Shown here piece by piece: positions 8,433 to 16,610 of a DNA stretch of 64,000 nt (the stretch's first letter is position 1; each line of letters begins with the position of its first letter). The position numbers and the translations under genes were made by a program. The stretch is from Saccharothrix ecbatanensis (GTDB lineage Bacteria > Actinomycetota > Actinomycetes > Mycobacteriales > Pseudonocardiaceae), in contig NZ_JACHMO010000001.1 in assembly GCF_014205015.1 (NCBI RefSeq), forward strand, positions 8,680,001 through 8,744,000, read 5' to 3'. The notes under the pieces are model-generated. The model was not told the DNA's origin. It was given only the letters and a program-made list of their open reading frames with translations, and made no database searches.

Positions 8433-9436
8433 TGGAGCCGTTGCTCGCACGCAGCGTGCGCCTCGAAGACGACGGCGTGCACATCCTGGACCGGCGGAAC
8501 TTCCCGTTCGAGAAGACGTGGGTGCGCTGCGGCACGGTCGCCGAGGTCGCCAAGGCCATCGAGGACATGGTCACGCAGTCCTCCGGCCCGTACTTCGCCG
8601 CGCTGTGGGGCATGGTGCTGGCCGCCCGGGAGGCCCGCGGTCTGCCGCGTGCCGAAGCCCGCGCCTACCTTGACCAGGCCGGACAGCTGCTGATCGCCAC
8701 CCGCCGCACCAACAACCACCTGGGCAAGGCCGTCGCCGCAGTGCTTGCCGGAGTGGACGAGGACGACGACCTCGAAGCCGGAGCGCTCAAGGGCGCGAAG
8801 GCGGGGGACGAGCGGTACCGGACGCGCAGCCGCAAGCTCGGCGAACACACCGCCAAGCTGCTGCCGGACGAGGGCGCGGTGCTCACGCACTGCTGGGCCG
8901 ACCTCTACCTGACCGAGACCGTCACCGCAGCTCAAGGCATGGGCAAGCGTTTGCGATTCGTCTGCACGGAGACCCGCCCGTACCTCCAGGGCGCTCGCCT
9001 GACCGCGGAAACGCTGGGGGAGATGGGCGTCGACACGACCCTCATCACCGACGGCATGGGCGCGGCCGTCATGTCGACCGGTGATGTCGACGTGCTGCTC
9101 ACCGCCGCCGACCGCGTCACCATGGACGGGCACGTGGTCAACAAGGTCGGCACGCTCGGCCTGGCGATCGCCGCGCACGCGTTCGACGTGCCGTTCCTGG
9201 CCATGGTGCAGGCGCCGGACCGGCTCGCGCCCACCGCCGCCGACGTGCCGATCGAGTACCGGCCGGGCGACGACGTGCTGCACACCCTGGGCCGCCGCAC
9301 GGCCACCGAACGGGCGCGCGGCCTGTACCCGGCTTTCGACATCACGCCGCCGCGGTTCGTGACGAAAGTGGTGACCGACCGCGGTGCGTACGCTCCGCAC
9401 GGCCTGGCTGATTACTACGTTGAGGAACGTCCATGA
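8432..9436 (+). CDS. mtnA: eIF2B-like isomerase, probable methylthioribose-1-phosphate isomerase (divergent MtnA)
   Basis: This 334-residue protein belongs to the eIF2B-alpha/MtnA superfamily: CTETRPYLQGARLTAETL, TLITDGMGAAVMS, TAADRVTMDGHVVNKVGTLG. MtnA converts 5-methylthioribose-1-phosphate to methylthioribulose-1-phosphate. The Asp of the GADR-type block (AADR here) and a Cys in LTHCWAD are in the places of the two catalytic residues. The canonical HCNAG reads HCWAD, and the N-terminal RGAPAIG phosphate-binding loop is replaced by SSGPYFAALWG, so it is a divergent subfamily. Position between the monooxygenase and mtnC, with overlapping ends, supports the MtnA role. Confidence 0.75.
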   Translation: MEPLLARSVRLEDDGVHILDRRNFPFEKTWVRCGTVAEVAKAIEDMVTQSSGPYFAALWGMVLAAREARGLPRAEARAYLDQAGQLLIATRRTNNHLGKAVAAVLAGVDEDDDLEAGALKGAKAGDERYRTRSRKLGEHTAKLLPDEGAVLTHCWADLYLTETVTAAQGMGKRLRFVCTETRPYLQGARLTAETLGEMGVDTTLITDGMGAAVMSTGDVDVLLTAADRVTMDGHVVNKVGTLGLAIAAHAFDVPFLAMVQAPDRLAPTAADVPIEYRPGDDVLHTLGRRTATERARGLYPAFDITPPRFVTKVVTDRGAYAPHGLADYYVEERP

Positions 9437-10098
9437 GTGAGTGGGTTGTGCTGGACATCGAGGGCACGCTCAGCGCCACCGACCAGGTCCTGGTCACGCT
9501 GTACGGCTACGCGCGACCGCGGCTCGGCCCGTGGATCGACGAGCACCCGGACGACCCGGCCGTGGTCGAGGCCGTCGCGCAGATCCGTGAACTGTCCGGT
9601 GTGGACGGTGGCACGGGCGAGCTGGTGCGCGTCCTGCACGGCTGGATGGACGCCGACCAGAAGGTCACCCCGCTGAAGACGTTGCAGGGCTTGATCTGGC
9701 AGCAGGGTTACGCCCAGGGTGACCTGGTCGCCGAGTTCTTCCCGGACGTGGTGCCCGCCCTGCGCAAGTGGCACGACGAGGGCAAGAACCTGGCGGTGTT
9801 CTCGTCGGGCTCGGTGGCCGGCCAGGTGGCGTTCTTCGCGCACACCACGGACGGCGACCTGACGTCGTTGTTCGAGTACCACTTCGACACCGTCAACGCG
9901 GGCCCGAAGCGCGAGGCCGGGTCGTACCTGAAGATCGCGTCCGTGCTCGACTCCGGTGACATCACGTTCTACTCGGACGTCCCCGCGGAACTGGACGCCG
10001 CCGTCGAGGCGGGCTGGCAGACGGTCGGCGTCGCACGCCCCGGCGAGCCCTACGGCGACGCGGACTTCGGTCCACACCGGACGGTCGACGCCCTGTGA
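9433..10098 (+). CDS. mtnC: acireductone synthase (2,3-diketo-5-methylthiopentyl-1-phosphate enolase-phosphatase)
   Basis: A 221-residue HAD-superfamily enzyme that enolises and dephosphorylates diketomethylthiopentyl-1-phosphate to acireductone. Motif I is VLDIEGTLS: D8, E10 and T12 give the DxExT variant that is diagnostic of MtnC rather than ordinary DxDxT phosphatases. Motif II is VFSSGSVAGQ, the motif III lysine is in GPKREAGSY, and motif IV is TFYSDVPAELDAA. It overlaps mtnA by 4 bases (ATGA) and mtnB by 4 bases (GTGA), showing tight translational coupling. Length is normal for the family. Confidence 0.93.
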   Translation: MSEWVVLDIEGTLSATDQVLVTLYGYARPRLGPWIDEHPDDPAVVEAVAQIRELSGVDGGTGELVRVLHGWMDADQKVTPLKTLQGLIWQQGYAQGDLVAEFFPDVVPALRKWHDEGKNLAVFSSGSVAGQVAFFAHTTDGDLTSLFEYHFDTVNAGPKREAGSYLKIASVLDSGDITFYSDVPAELDAAVEAGWQTVGVARPGEPYGDADFGPHRTVDAL

Positions 10099-10679
10099 CG
10101 CCGGGTGAGGCGCTGGCCGCGGAGTGCGCCCGGTACACCGCGATGGGCTGGATGCGCGGCACGTCGGGCAACCTGTCCGTGGTCGTGGACCGCGACCCGC
10201 TGCGGCTCGCGGTTACGGTCAGCGGCAAGGACAAGGGCGAACTCACGCCCGACGACGTCGTGATCATCGACGCCGACGGCCGTACGGACGACCCGGTGCG
10301 CGTGCCGTCGGCCGAAGCGGGCCTGCACGGGCGGATCGCGGCGGTGGCGGGCGCGGGCGCTGTGGTTCACGTGCACGCCCTCGCCCCGGTGATCGCGGCC
10401 GAGTACTGGCCGGACGGCGTCGAACTGAGCGACCTGGAGATGCTGAAGGGCTTCGGGCGGCAGGCGCACGAGACCGTCCTGATCCCGGTCGTGCCGAACA
10501 GCCAGGACATGCGGGTGCTCGGTGACGCGTTCGAAGCCGACTTCCGCGCGGACGTCCCGGCCTTGATAGTGGCCCGGCACGGGGTGTACGTGTGGGGTGA
10601 CGACCTGCACCAGGCCCGGCACCGGCTGGAGTGCCTGGAGTGGCTGTTGCGCTTCAAAGCCGAAACTCGCAGGAGGTAG
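10095..10679 (+). CDS. mtnB: methylthioribulose-1-phosphate dehydratase
   Basis: A 194-residue class-II aldolase-fold zinc enzyme that dehydrates methylthioribulose-1-phosphate. Visible signatures are MRGTSGNLS (phosphate loop), SGKDKGELTPDDVV, the acidic residue in PSAEAGLH, the zinc ligands in VVHVHALAP and the third His in VARHGVYVWGDD. Start GTG 10095 overlaps the mtnC stop. A good AGGAGG for the following mtnD lies inside its 3' end. Order and coupling make this the third dedicated step of the salvage pathway. Confidence 0.93.
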   Translation: MTPGEALAAECARYTAMGWMRGTSGNLSVVVDRDPLRLAVTVSGKDKGELTPDDVVIIDADGRTDDPVRVPSAEAGLHGRIAAVAGAGAVVHVHALAPVIAAEYWPDGVELSDLEMLKGFGRQAHETVLIPVVPNSQDMRVLGDAFEADFRADVPALIVARHGVYVWGDDLHQARHRLECLEWLLRFKAETRRR

Positions 10680-10684
10680 GCGCG

Positions 10685-11257
10685 ATGACGTTGCTGACCG
10701 TGTGGCCGGACACCGACCCGGAGACCGTGGTGGTGCGCACCGCCGACCCCGCCGAGATCGCCGTGGAGCTGAAGCAGCTGGGCGTCCGGTACGAGCAGTG
10801 GCCGGTCGTACCCGGTGTGACCAGCGAGAACGCGCTGGAGGTGTACGCCGAGCAGGTTGCCCGCGTCACGGAGACCGAGGGCTACATCCTGGTCGACGCG
10901 ATGGAGATGACCCCGTCGGACGACCCGGAGTGGCTGGAGTCGGCCGGACAGGCGCGGCTGAAGTTCCTCGCCGAGCACACCCACGACGACGACGAGGACC
11001 GGTACTTCGCGCGCGGCTCCGGGGTGTTCTACCTGCACGTCAGGGAACGGGTCTACGCGATCCTGTGCGAGGCGGGCGACCTGCTGAGCGTGCCCGCGAA
11101 CACCACGCACTGGTTCGACATGGGCACCCGGCCGGACTACGTGTCGATCCGGTTCTTCCACGACGACGACGGCTGGGTCGGCAACTTCACCGGCAGCGAG
11201 ATCGCCCGGTCGTTCCCGACGTTCGACGTGCTCACGGCGGGTCACCGAGCGAGCTGA
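10685..11257 (+). CDS. mtnD: acireductone dioxygenase
   Basis: A 190-residue cupin that oxidises acireductone. The iron form gives 2-keto-4-methylthiobutyrate, the methionine precursor, and a nickel form gives an off-pathway product. Metal ligands H98, H100 and E104 lie in AEHTHDDDEDRYF and H142 in NTTHWFDMG, as in the family. ATG 10685 is preceded by AGGAGG at 9 bases. It is the last operon gene, and its end overlaps the convergent HD-domain gene by 26 bases. No methylthioribose kinase or MTA phosphorylase gene is in the window, so the entry step must be encoded elsewhere. Confidence 0.93.
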   Translation: MTLLTVWPDTDPETVVVRTADPAEIAVELKQLGVRYEQWPVVPGVTSENALEVYAEQVARVTETEGYILVDAMEMTPSDDPEWLESAGQARLKFLAEHTHDDDEDRYFARGSGVFYLHVRERVYAILCEAGDLLSVPANTTHWFDMGTRPDYVSIRFFHDDDGWVGNFTGSEIARSFPTFDVLTAGHRAS

Positions 11258-11861
11258 TCTCGGCGGCGAGGTTGGCCTTGGCGCTTGCCTCCCACCGTTC
11301 ACGCGCGTGCGGCGTGACGTACAGCGGGTCGCGCTCGGCGAGGGTGCGCAGGACTTTCGCCCGGCCGACCCGCCACGCGTCGTCCGGGACGTGCGCGTAC
11401 TCGGTGCGCACGGCGGTCCGGTAACGCTCGTAGGTGGCCGGATCGGAGCCGAGGATGGCCAGGTCGGCGTCCAGGAGCAGGCACGTCAGCGGGTCGTCCG
11501 ACGCGTGGTTCACCGTGGCCAGCACCAGCCGGGCCACTTCGTCCGCCTCGGGGAGACCGGCGAGCCGTTCGCGGACCCAGTCGGCGCTGCGGCGCTCGTC
11601 GTCACCCGGCTTGCCGTCGTAGACGACGTCGTGGGCCAACGCGGCGAGCGTCAGAACGGCTCGTTCACGCGCGGTGCGGTCGTCGGCTTCCGCGAGGACG
11701 TTCACGTCTCGGACTACGGCCAGCACGTGGTCGGTGTTGTGGTAGCCGCGGTGCGACTCGGCGTAACGGTCCGCGAGGTCGCCGGCGTCGTGCGCGCCGC
11801 CCAGCTCCCGGACCGCCTCGTGCCACCTGGCCCCCAGCTCACGCCCAGCCTGTTCACCCAT
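11232..11861 (-). CDS. HD-domain metal-dependent hydrolase-like protein
   Basis: A 209-residue protein of the predicted HD-superfamily hydrolase type common in actinobacteria. Probable metal ligands are the His in YHNTDHVLAVV, the HD pair in LAALAHDVVYD and an Asp in LLLDADLAILG. HD proteins usually hydrolyse phosphate esters or nucleotides, but no substrate is indicated. The start overlaps the end of the upstream histidine-kinase gene by 8 bases, so it is probably the third gene of the response-regulator/kinase operon. Its end overlaps convergent mtnD. Confidence 0.8.
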   Translation of the reverse strand: MGEQAGRELGARWHEAVRELGGAHDAGDLADRYAESHRGYHNTDHVLAVVRDVNVLAEADDRTARERAVLTLAALAHDVVYDGKPGDDERRSADWVRERLAGLPEADEVARLVLATVNHASDDPLTCLLLDADLAILGSDPATYERYRTAVRTEYAHVPDDAWRVGRAKVLRTLAERDPLYVTPHARERWEASAKANLAAEISSLGDPP

Positions 11862-13143
11862 GCGGCAACCTCACCGTGAAAGCCGCGCCGCCCTCGGGCG
11901 CGGGACCGGCCTCGATCGTGCCACCGAGTCTGGTCACGAGACCGTGCACCAACGCCAACCCGACGCCCGTGCCGACCGGCCGCGACCGCTCGTACTTCGC
12001 GTGCAGCGCCCCCTTCCGGAACGCCACCCGGTAGTCCTCTTCGGACAGCCCCGGGCCGCCGTCCCGCACTTGCAGCACGTCGCCGAGCGACAGCACCACC
12101 GGCCGACCGGCGGGTGTGAGGCGCAGCGCGTTCTCCAGCAGCCCGTCCAACACCTGCCGCAGTCGGCGGGCGTCGGTGGTGCGGACGGTCGGGTGCGGCG
12201 GCAGTTCGAGGCGGAACTCGACACCCTTCGCAGTGCACCGGGCCCGCCACACCTCGGCGGCACTGGAGACGAGTTCGGTCAGGTCGACCGGCGCGAGGTC
12301 GACCCGGAAGTCGTCCGCGCCCAGCCGGGCCAGGTCCAGCAGGTCGGTGACCAGCCGGTCGAGCCGGTGCGCCTCCTGCTGGATGGTCCGGCCCACCGCC
12401 GGCACGTCCGGCCCGGTCACCACCCCGTCGGCCAGCGATTCGGCGAACCCGGTCACCGCCGTCAACGGCGTGCGCAGCTCGTGCGACACGGACAGCAGGA
12501 ACTCCCGCTGCCTGGCCTCACTGCGTGCCAACGCCTCGGTCAGCGCGTTCACCGCTCCACCAACCTCGGCTACCTCCGCGGGACCGTGCTCGGGCGCCCG
12601 CAGATCCCGCCGTCCACCGCTCATCGTCCGTGCGACGGCCGCCGTCTGCCGCAGCGGGCGGGCGACCAGCTTGCCGAGCAACAACCCGGCCAACGCCGCC
12701 ACCACCAGCCCGACACCCAACGCGAACGTGATGTTGCGCAACAGCTTCCGCCCCGGCCCGTCACCGGTCGCGGTCTCCTGCACGAGCGCGACACCGGACC
12801 GGACCTCCACCAGCCGGGTGCCGACCGTGCCGGACGTCGTGCCGGCCGCCCGCACCGCGCGCACCGCCCGCGGATCACCGGCCAGACCACCGTCCGGGCC
12901 GATCAGCACCACCGCGATGCCCTGCCCCCGCAACACCTCGACCACCCGCAACCGACCGACCCGGCCCGTCTCGCCGACCTGCTCGGCCACCACGTCCGCC
13001 TGGTCCGCCAACGCCTCGCGCATCACCTCGCGGGACGACGTGAGCACCAACCGGGCCGACACCAGACCGGCCACCACCACCGCGACCCCGGCAACGGCCA
13101 GGCACAGCGCGGTGATCCGGAACGCCAGACTCGTGCGCTTCAC
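11854..13143 (-). CDS. membrane sensor histidine kinase
   Basis: 429 residues: membrane segments at about 10-32 and 139-160 enclose an extracytoplasmic sensor region of roughly 105 residues. A HAMP-like linker (about 160-210) follows. The HisKA phosphoacceptor is H221 in SVSHELRTPLTAV, and the HATPase_c domain has an N-box LLENALRLTP, G1 DGGPGLSEED and G2 GTGVGLALVHGL. It autophosphorylates H221 and passes phosphate to the response regulator encoded 4 bases upstream (overlapping stop/start). The stimulus is unknown. Architecture resembles BaeS/CseC-like envelope sensors. Confidence 0.92.
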   Translation of the reverse strand: MKRTSLAFRITALCLAVAGVAVVVAGLVSARLVLTSSREVMREALADQADVVAEQVGETGRVGRLRVVEVLRGQGIAVVLIGPDGGLAGDPRAVRAVRAAGTTSGTVGTRLVEVRSGVALVQETATGDGPGRKLLRNITFALGVGLVVAALAGLLLGKLVARPLRQTAAVARTMSGGRRDLRAPEHGPAEVAEVGGAVNALTEALARSEARQREFLLSVSHELRTPLTAVTGFAESLADGVVTGPDVPAVGRTIQQEAHRLDRLVTDLLDLARLGADDFRVDLAPVDLTELVSSAAEVWRARCTAKGVEFRLELPPHPTVRTTDARRLRQVLDGLLENALRLTPAGRPVVLSLGDVLQVRDGGPGLSEEDYRVAFRKGALHAKYERSRPVGTGVGLALVHGLVTRLGGTIEAGPAPEGGAAFTVRLPHG

Positions 13144-13808
13144 GTCGCCTCAGCTGAGTAGCCGACCCCGCGCACGGTCCGAATCGGACTGCCGTCACCG
13201 AGCTTCGCCCGCAACTGCGCGACGTGCACGTCCACCGTCCGCGTGCCCGCCGCCGCCGCGTAACCCCACACCGCGCTCAACAGCTGCTCTCGCGCGAACA
13301 CCCGCCCCGGCTGCCGCATCAGGTGCGCCAACAGGTCGAACTCGGTCGACGTCAGCCCCACCTCGACGTCACCGACCCACACCCGCCGCCGGTCGCCGTC
13401 CAGCCGCACGTCCCCGACCACATGAACCGGGTTGACCTGCGGTGACGACCTCCGCAGCACGGTGCGGACGCGGGCCACCAGCTCACGCGGGCTGAACGGC
13501 TTGGTCACGTAGTCGTCCGCGCCCAGCTCCAGCCCGAGCACCCGGTCCACCTCGTCATCGCGTGCGGTCACAAAGAGGACCGGCGTCCAGTCACCCGCCG
13601 CGCGCATCGCCCGGCACACCTCGACGCCGTCCAGTCCGGGCAGGCCGACGTCCAGCAGCACCGCCACCGGCTTCAGCCGCCGCACCGCCGCCAACGCCGC
13701 GTGCCCGTCCGCCTCCACGTGCACCCCGAACCCATCCCGCCGCAGGTAGAGGCCGACCAGGTCGGCGATGGCCCGTTCGTCCTCCACGACCAGCACGAGT
13801 CCTCGCAC
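13140..13808 (-). CDS. OmpR-family response regulator
   Basis: 222 residues: receiver domain 1-115 with acidic pocket E9/D10, phosphoacceptor D53 (LLDVGLPG) and conserved K103 (VTKPFSP), then a winged-helix DNA-binding domain at about 128-220 (LTSTEFDLLAHLMRQPGRVFAR, RTVDVHVAQLRAKL, IRTVRGVGYSAE). The GTG start at 13808 gives a normal family length. It is the first gene of the regulator-kinase-HD operon. Partner kinase overlaps by 4 bases. Confidence 0.93.
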   Translation of the reverse strand: MRGLVLVVEDERAIADLVGLYLRRDGFGVHVEADGHAALAAVRRLKPVAVLLDVGLPGLDGVEVCRAMRAAGDWTPVLFVTARDDEVDRVLGLELGADDYVTKPFSPRELVARVRTVLRRSSPQVNPVHVVGDVRLDGDRRRVWVGDVEVGLTSTEFDLLAHLMRQPGRVFAREQLLSAVWGYAAAAGTRTVDVHVAQLRAKLGDGSPIRTVRGVGYSAEAT

Positions 13809-13839
13809 GCCGCGAATCGTGGCACGGGAGGAGTCGCGA

Positions 13840-14598
13840 TCAGGGCCGCGAGGACGTTCGGGTTCGGTAAAGGTCGCGGACCCGCGTCCAGCACTTTCCG
13901 TACAGCGCGCGCAGCTCCAGCCAGAACGCCAGGTCGCCCGCCGGGTAGGTGATCGGCTTGTCGAACAGGCTGTTCGCGCACGCCACGTCCCACCCGACCG
14001 GGCCGTGCCAGGCGTCCTCGAAGTCGTTCCACACCGGACCGTTCGGGGTGATCAGGACGTTGCGGGCGTGCGAGTCACCGTGCAGGGGCTGCGTCGGCTC
14101 GTCCGGCCATCGTGCGGCCACCGCGTCCCGTGCCGCGATCAGCTCCGCCGGCCGTCCCAACAGCGACAGTGCCGCGTCCAAATCGGACAAAGGTCCCATC
14201 TCGGGCAGTTGTCCCGGGAAGTGTCGCAGTTCGGCGTGCAACTCGGCCAGCATCGCCGCGAACGACACCCGGTCCGGCCGCCGGTCCGGATCGTGCTCGA
14301 CGTGCCGGGCGAACGCGACCACCAGACCCGCGTGGCGCACCGGCTCCGGTCCGTACGGCTCCACCACGGGAACCCCGCGCCCGGCGAGGAACCGGCTCAG
14401 TTCGTCGGCCCGGCGGAAGTTCCCGAGAACGTCGGCACGCACCAACGCCGTCACCGTGGCCACCCGTGCCACCACCGGGGCCGGTCGAAGTCGCACGAGC
14501 AGGTTGTAGCCGTCCTTCAGCACCTCGGGGTCGTCGCCCGGCAAACCCAAGCGGCTGGCCAACACCCGGACTTCGCGCAGCACAGCGGCCGTTTCCAC
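13840..14598 (-). CDS. APH-family phosphotransferase
   Basis: An aminoglycoside/choline-kinase-fold phosphotransferase. The catalytic loop LHGDSHARNVLI (HGD-x4-N) and metal-binding WNDFEDAWHGPVGWDVA are clear. An upstream GTG at 14619 lengthens it by 7 residues, but the GTG at 14598 has AGGA 7 bases before it and is preferred (252 residues). Such enzymes phosphorylate aminoglycosides, macrolides, sugars or small alcohols, and the sequence alone does not say which. It is monocistronic, read away from the LAXTG surface-protein genes. Confidence 0.85.
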   Translation of the reverse strand: METAAVLREVRVLASRLGLPGDDPEVLKDGYNLLVRLRPAPVVARVATVTALVRADVLGNFRRADELSRFLAGRGVPVVEPYGPEPVRHAGLVVAFARHVEHDPDRRPDRVSFAAMLAELHAELRHFPGQLPEMGPLSDLDAALSLLGRPAELIAARDAVAARWPDEPTQPLHGDSHARNVLITPNGPVWNDFEDAWHGPVGWDVACANSLFDKPITYPAGDLAFWLELRALYGKCWTRVRDLYRTRTSSRP

Positions 14599-14738
14599 GC
14601 CTACATCCTGACATTCCACCCGGACGTGTCATAACGGATTGGTATCGAAGTGCACTGTCCAAACAGGAACAAGCCGATAGTCCATTCGGCGGATCTGCTG
14701 ATCGGCTGAATGGTTCATCGAGTCGGATGGGAGCGTCC

Positions 14739-15470
14739 ATGCGCACGGCATCTCGCACTCTGTTCGGAAAAGCCCTCCTGTTGGCCATGGTCGCGGTGGG
14801 TGTGCTGGCTTCCGGGGCGTCGGCCCAGCCGCCGCCCGAGTCCGGAGACCCGCGCGCCACCGCGCACGCCGGCAACATCGACATCGGTCAACCCGGTGAC
14901 GCATGCGATGAGCTGGGCCTTCCCGGCAACGAGTCGGTGATGCCCGAGGGCACGTACACCAGTGATGGCACCTTCATCGACATCACCGGCGCCCATCCCG
15001 ACGGCGTGGTCACCGGGGTCATCGTCAAGGGCGGCCCCGCCTACAACGTCTACCCGGCCGGCAATCTCGGTGCGCTGCCCTGGCTCGACCTGCACTCGCC
15101 GCTGAACGAGAGCGGCAAGAAGCCCGCGGAGATCAGCCACTGGTTCGTCTGTGTGGACGTTCCCACGACGACGACCACCACGACCACGACGACCACGACC
15201 GTGCCCGGGACGACCACGACGGTGCCGGGCACGACCACGACGACTCCCGGCGTGACGACCACGACCGTGCCGGGCACGACCACGACGACCGGGCCGGCCG
15301 CCACCACGACCACGACGAAGAAGCCCGCTCCCGCCGTTGTCGGCTCGGATGACGAACTCGCCGCCACCGGTGTCAACAACCTGTGGCTCCTCATTGGAGG
15401 GTCGGCCCTGGTCCTGGCCGGTGTGGGCGCACTTCTGGCGTCGAAGCTCCGCAACCGACTGCGTCGCTGA
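14739..15470 (+). CDS. LAXTG-anchored, threonine-rich surface protein
   Basis: ATG 14739 follows GGGAG, giving 243 residues. Signal peptide about 1-28 ends ASGASAQ. A compact globular domain (about 30-145) follows with two early Cys positions and an ISHWFVCVD block. Then comes a Thr/Pro repeat region (TTTTVPG units, about 146-195) and a sorting tail: LAATG at 207-211, a hydrophobic helix and a basic end KLRNRLRR. LAXTG is the motif of class E sortases of actinobacteria. No sortase is in the window. The gene is a tandem paralog of the next one. Confidence 0.85.
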   Translation: MRTASRTLFGKALLLAMVAVGVLASGASAQPPPESGDPRATAHAGNIDIGQPGDACDELGLPGNESVMPEGTYTSDGTFIDITGAHPDGVVTGVIVKGGPAYNVYPAGNLGALPWLDLHSPLNESGKKPAEISHWFVCVDVPTTTTTTTTTTTTVPGTTTTVPGTTTTTPGVTTTTVPGTTTTTGPAATTTTTKKPAPAVVGSDDELAATGVNNLWLLIGGSALVLAGVGALLASKLRNRLRR

Positions 15471-15614
15471 GTCCGAAGGGGAGAGACGCTCCACATCACC
15501 GGTGCGTAACGATCGGGCGGCAACCCGTTTCATACGAATGGGCTACCTCGATAGAGGGATGGCCGATGCGGTTCGATCCATCGGTCAGCCCTCGACCCCT
15601 GCGGAGCAGCACCC

Positions 15615-16376
15615 ATGCGCATGAACCCCCGCCGCCTGTTCGGAGCAGCGACGCTGCTTGTCGTCACCACCGGTGGTCTCCTCCTGGGCGGCACAGCCTC
15701 GGCGACGCCGACCCCCGTCGAGCCCGACCCTCGCGCGGTCATCGTCGAGGGGAACCTCGAATGGGACCACCCGAACGTCTGCGCGACGGCCGGTCTGACC
15801 GGCACCGCGATGGACGGCGACCTGCCGGACGGCTCCACGAAGACGACGCTGCCCCACACCGCGGACGGCCTGCGGTCGATCACCATCACGGGCGGCCTTG
15901 AGGGCTACACCGTGACCGGTGTCGTCGTCAAGGGCAGCAACGACTCCAACGTCTACACCGCTGAGAAGCTCGGCGAGCTGAACTGGGAGAAGCTGGTCGC
16001 GCCGAACAACTCCAGCGGCGCTCCGGCGGACATCAGCCACTGGTTCTTCTGCGTGGAGAAGGACGACTCGGTCACCACGACCCCGTCCACCCCGGTGACC
16101 ACCACCACGCCGTCCACCCCGGTGACCACCACGACGACGGACGCGCCCGGCGTTACGACCACCACCGCACCCTCCACCACGGCTCCCGTCACCACGACGG
16201 AAGCCCCCGCGACGACCACCACCACGGAAGCCGGCGCAGTGGCCGGTCCCGGTGACGACGAGCTCGCCAGCACCGGCTTCAACGGCGGCTGGATGCTGAT
16301 CGTCGGCCTGGCCCTGGTGGCCGCAGGCGCCGCGTTCGTGGCGTCGCCGAAGCTGCGCGGCCTGCTGCGCCGCTGA
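15615..16376 (+). CDS. LAXTG-anchored surface protein, tandem paralog
   Basis: 253 residues with the same plan as the preceding protein: signal peptide (cleavage near TASATP), a globular domain with a TVTGVVVKGS strand and ISHWFFCVE, a Thr/Pro-rich stalk (about 155-205), LASTG at 217-221, membrane helix and basic tail KLRGLLRR. The shared TGVxVKG and SHWF-CV blocks show duplication. The two proteins otherwise diverge, so the event is not recent. The gene is followed by a strong hairpin. An extracellular structural or adhesive role is inference from the family plan. Confidence 0.85.
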   Translation: MRMNPRRLFGAATLLVVTTGGLLLGGTASATPTPVEPDPRAVIVEGNLEWDHPNVCATAGLTGTAMDGDLPDGSTKTTLPHTADGLRSITITGGLEGYTVTGVVVKGSNDSNVYTAEKLGELNWEKLVAPNNSSGAPADISHWFFCVEKDDSVTTTPSTPVTTTTPSTPVTTTTTDAPGVTTTTAPSTTAPVTTTEAPATTTTTEAGAVAGPGDDELASTGFNGGWMLIVGLALVAAGAAFVASPKLRGLLRR

Positions 16377-16431
16377 CCGACGTCGACCGACCCGGGAATC
16401 CCGCCCGGTGACCCGACGTAGGACCCGGCAC

Positions 16432-16478
16432 CACACCGAGGGCCGCCTCCGCAACCAGCGGGGGCGGCCCTCGGTGTG
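16432..16478 (+). terminator. strong factor-independent terminator hairpin
   Basis: A perfect 16-bp stem: left arm 16432-16447 (CACACCGAGGGCCGCC), loop 16448-16462, right arm 16463-16478. It sits 56 bases after the second LAXTG gene and before ctaD. There is no T tract, which is usual in high-GC actinobacteria. Confidence 0.85.
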
Positions 16479-16610
16479 TGTGACCTGCGCTACCTGGCTT
16501 GATCCAGGGAGCAGCCCAGCGCAGAGGCCCGCGACACCCCCGTCTACGATCCGATGAGCCGGCGGCGCCACCCACCGGCAATGCCAGAACCAGACAGTGC
16601 AGGAGGCACC

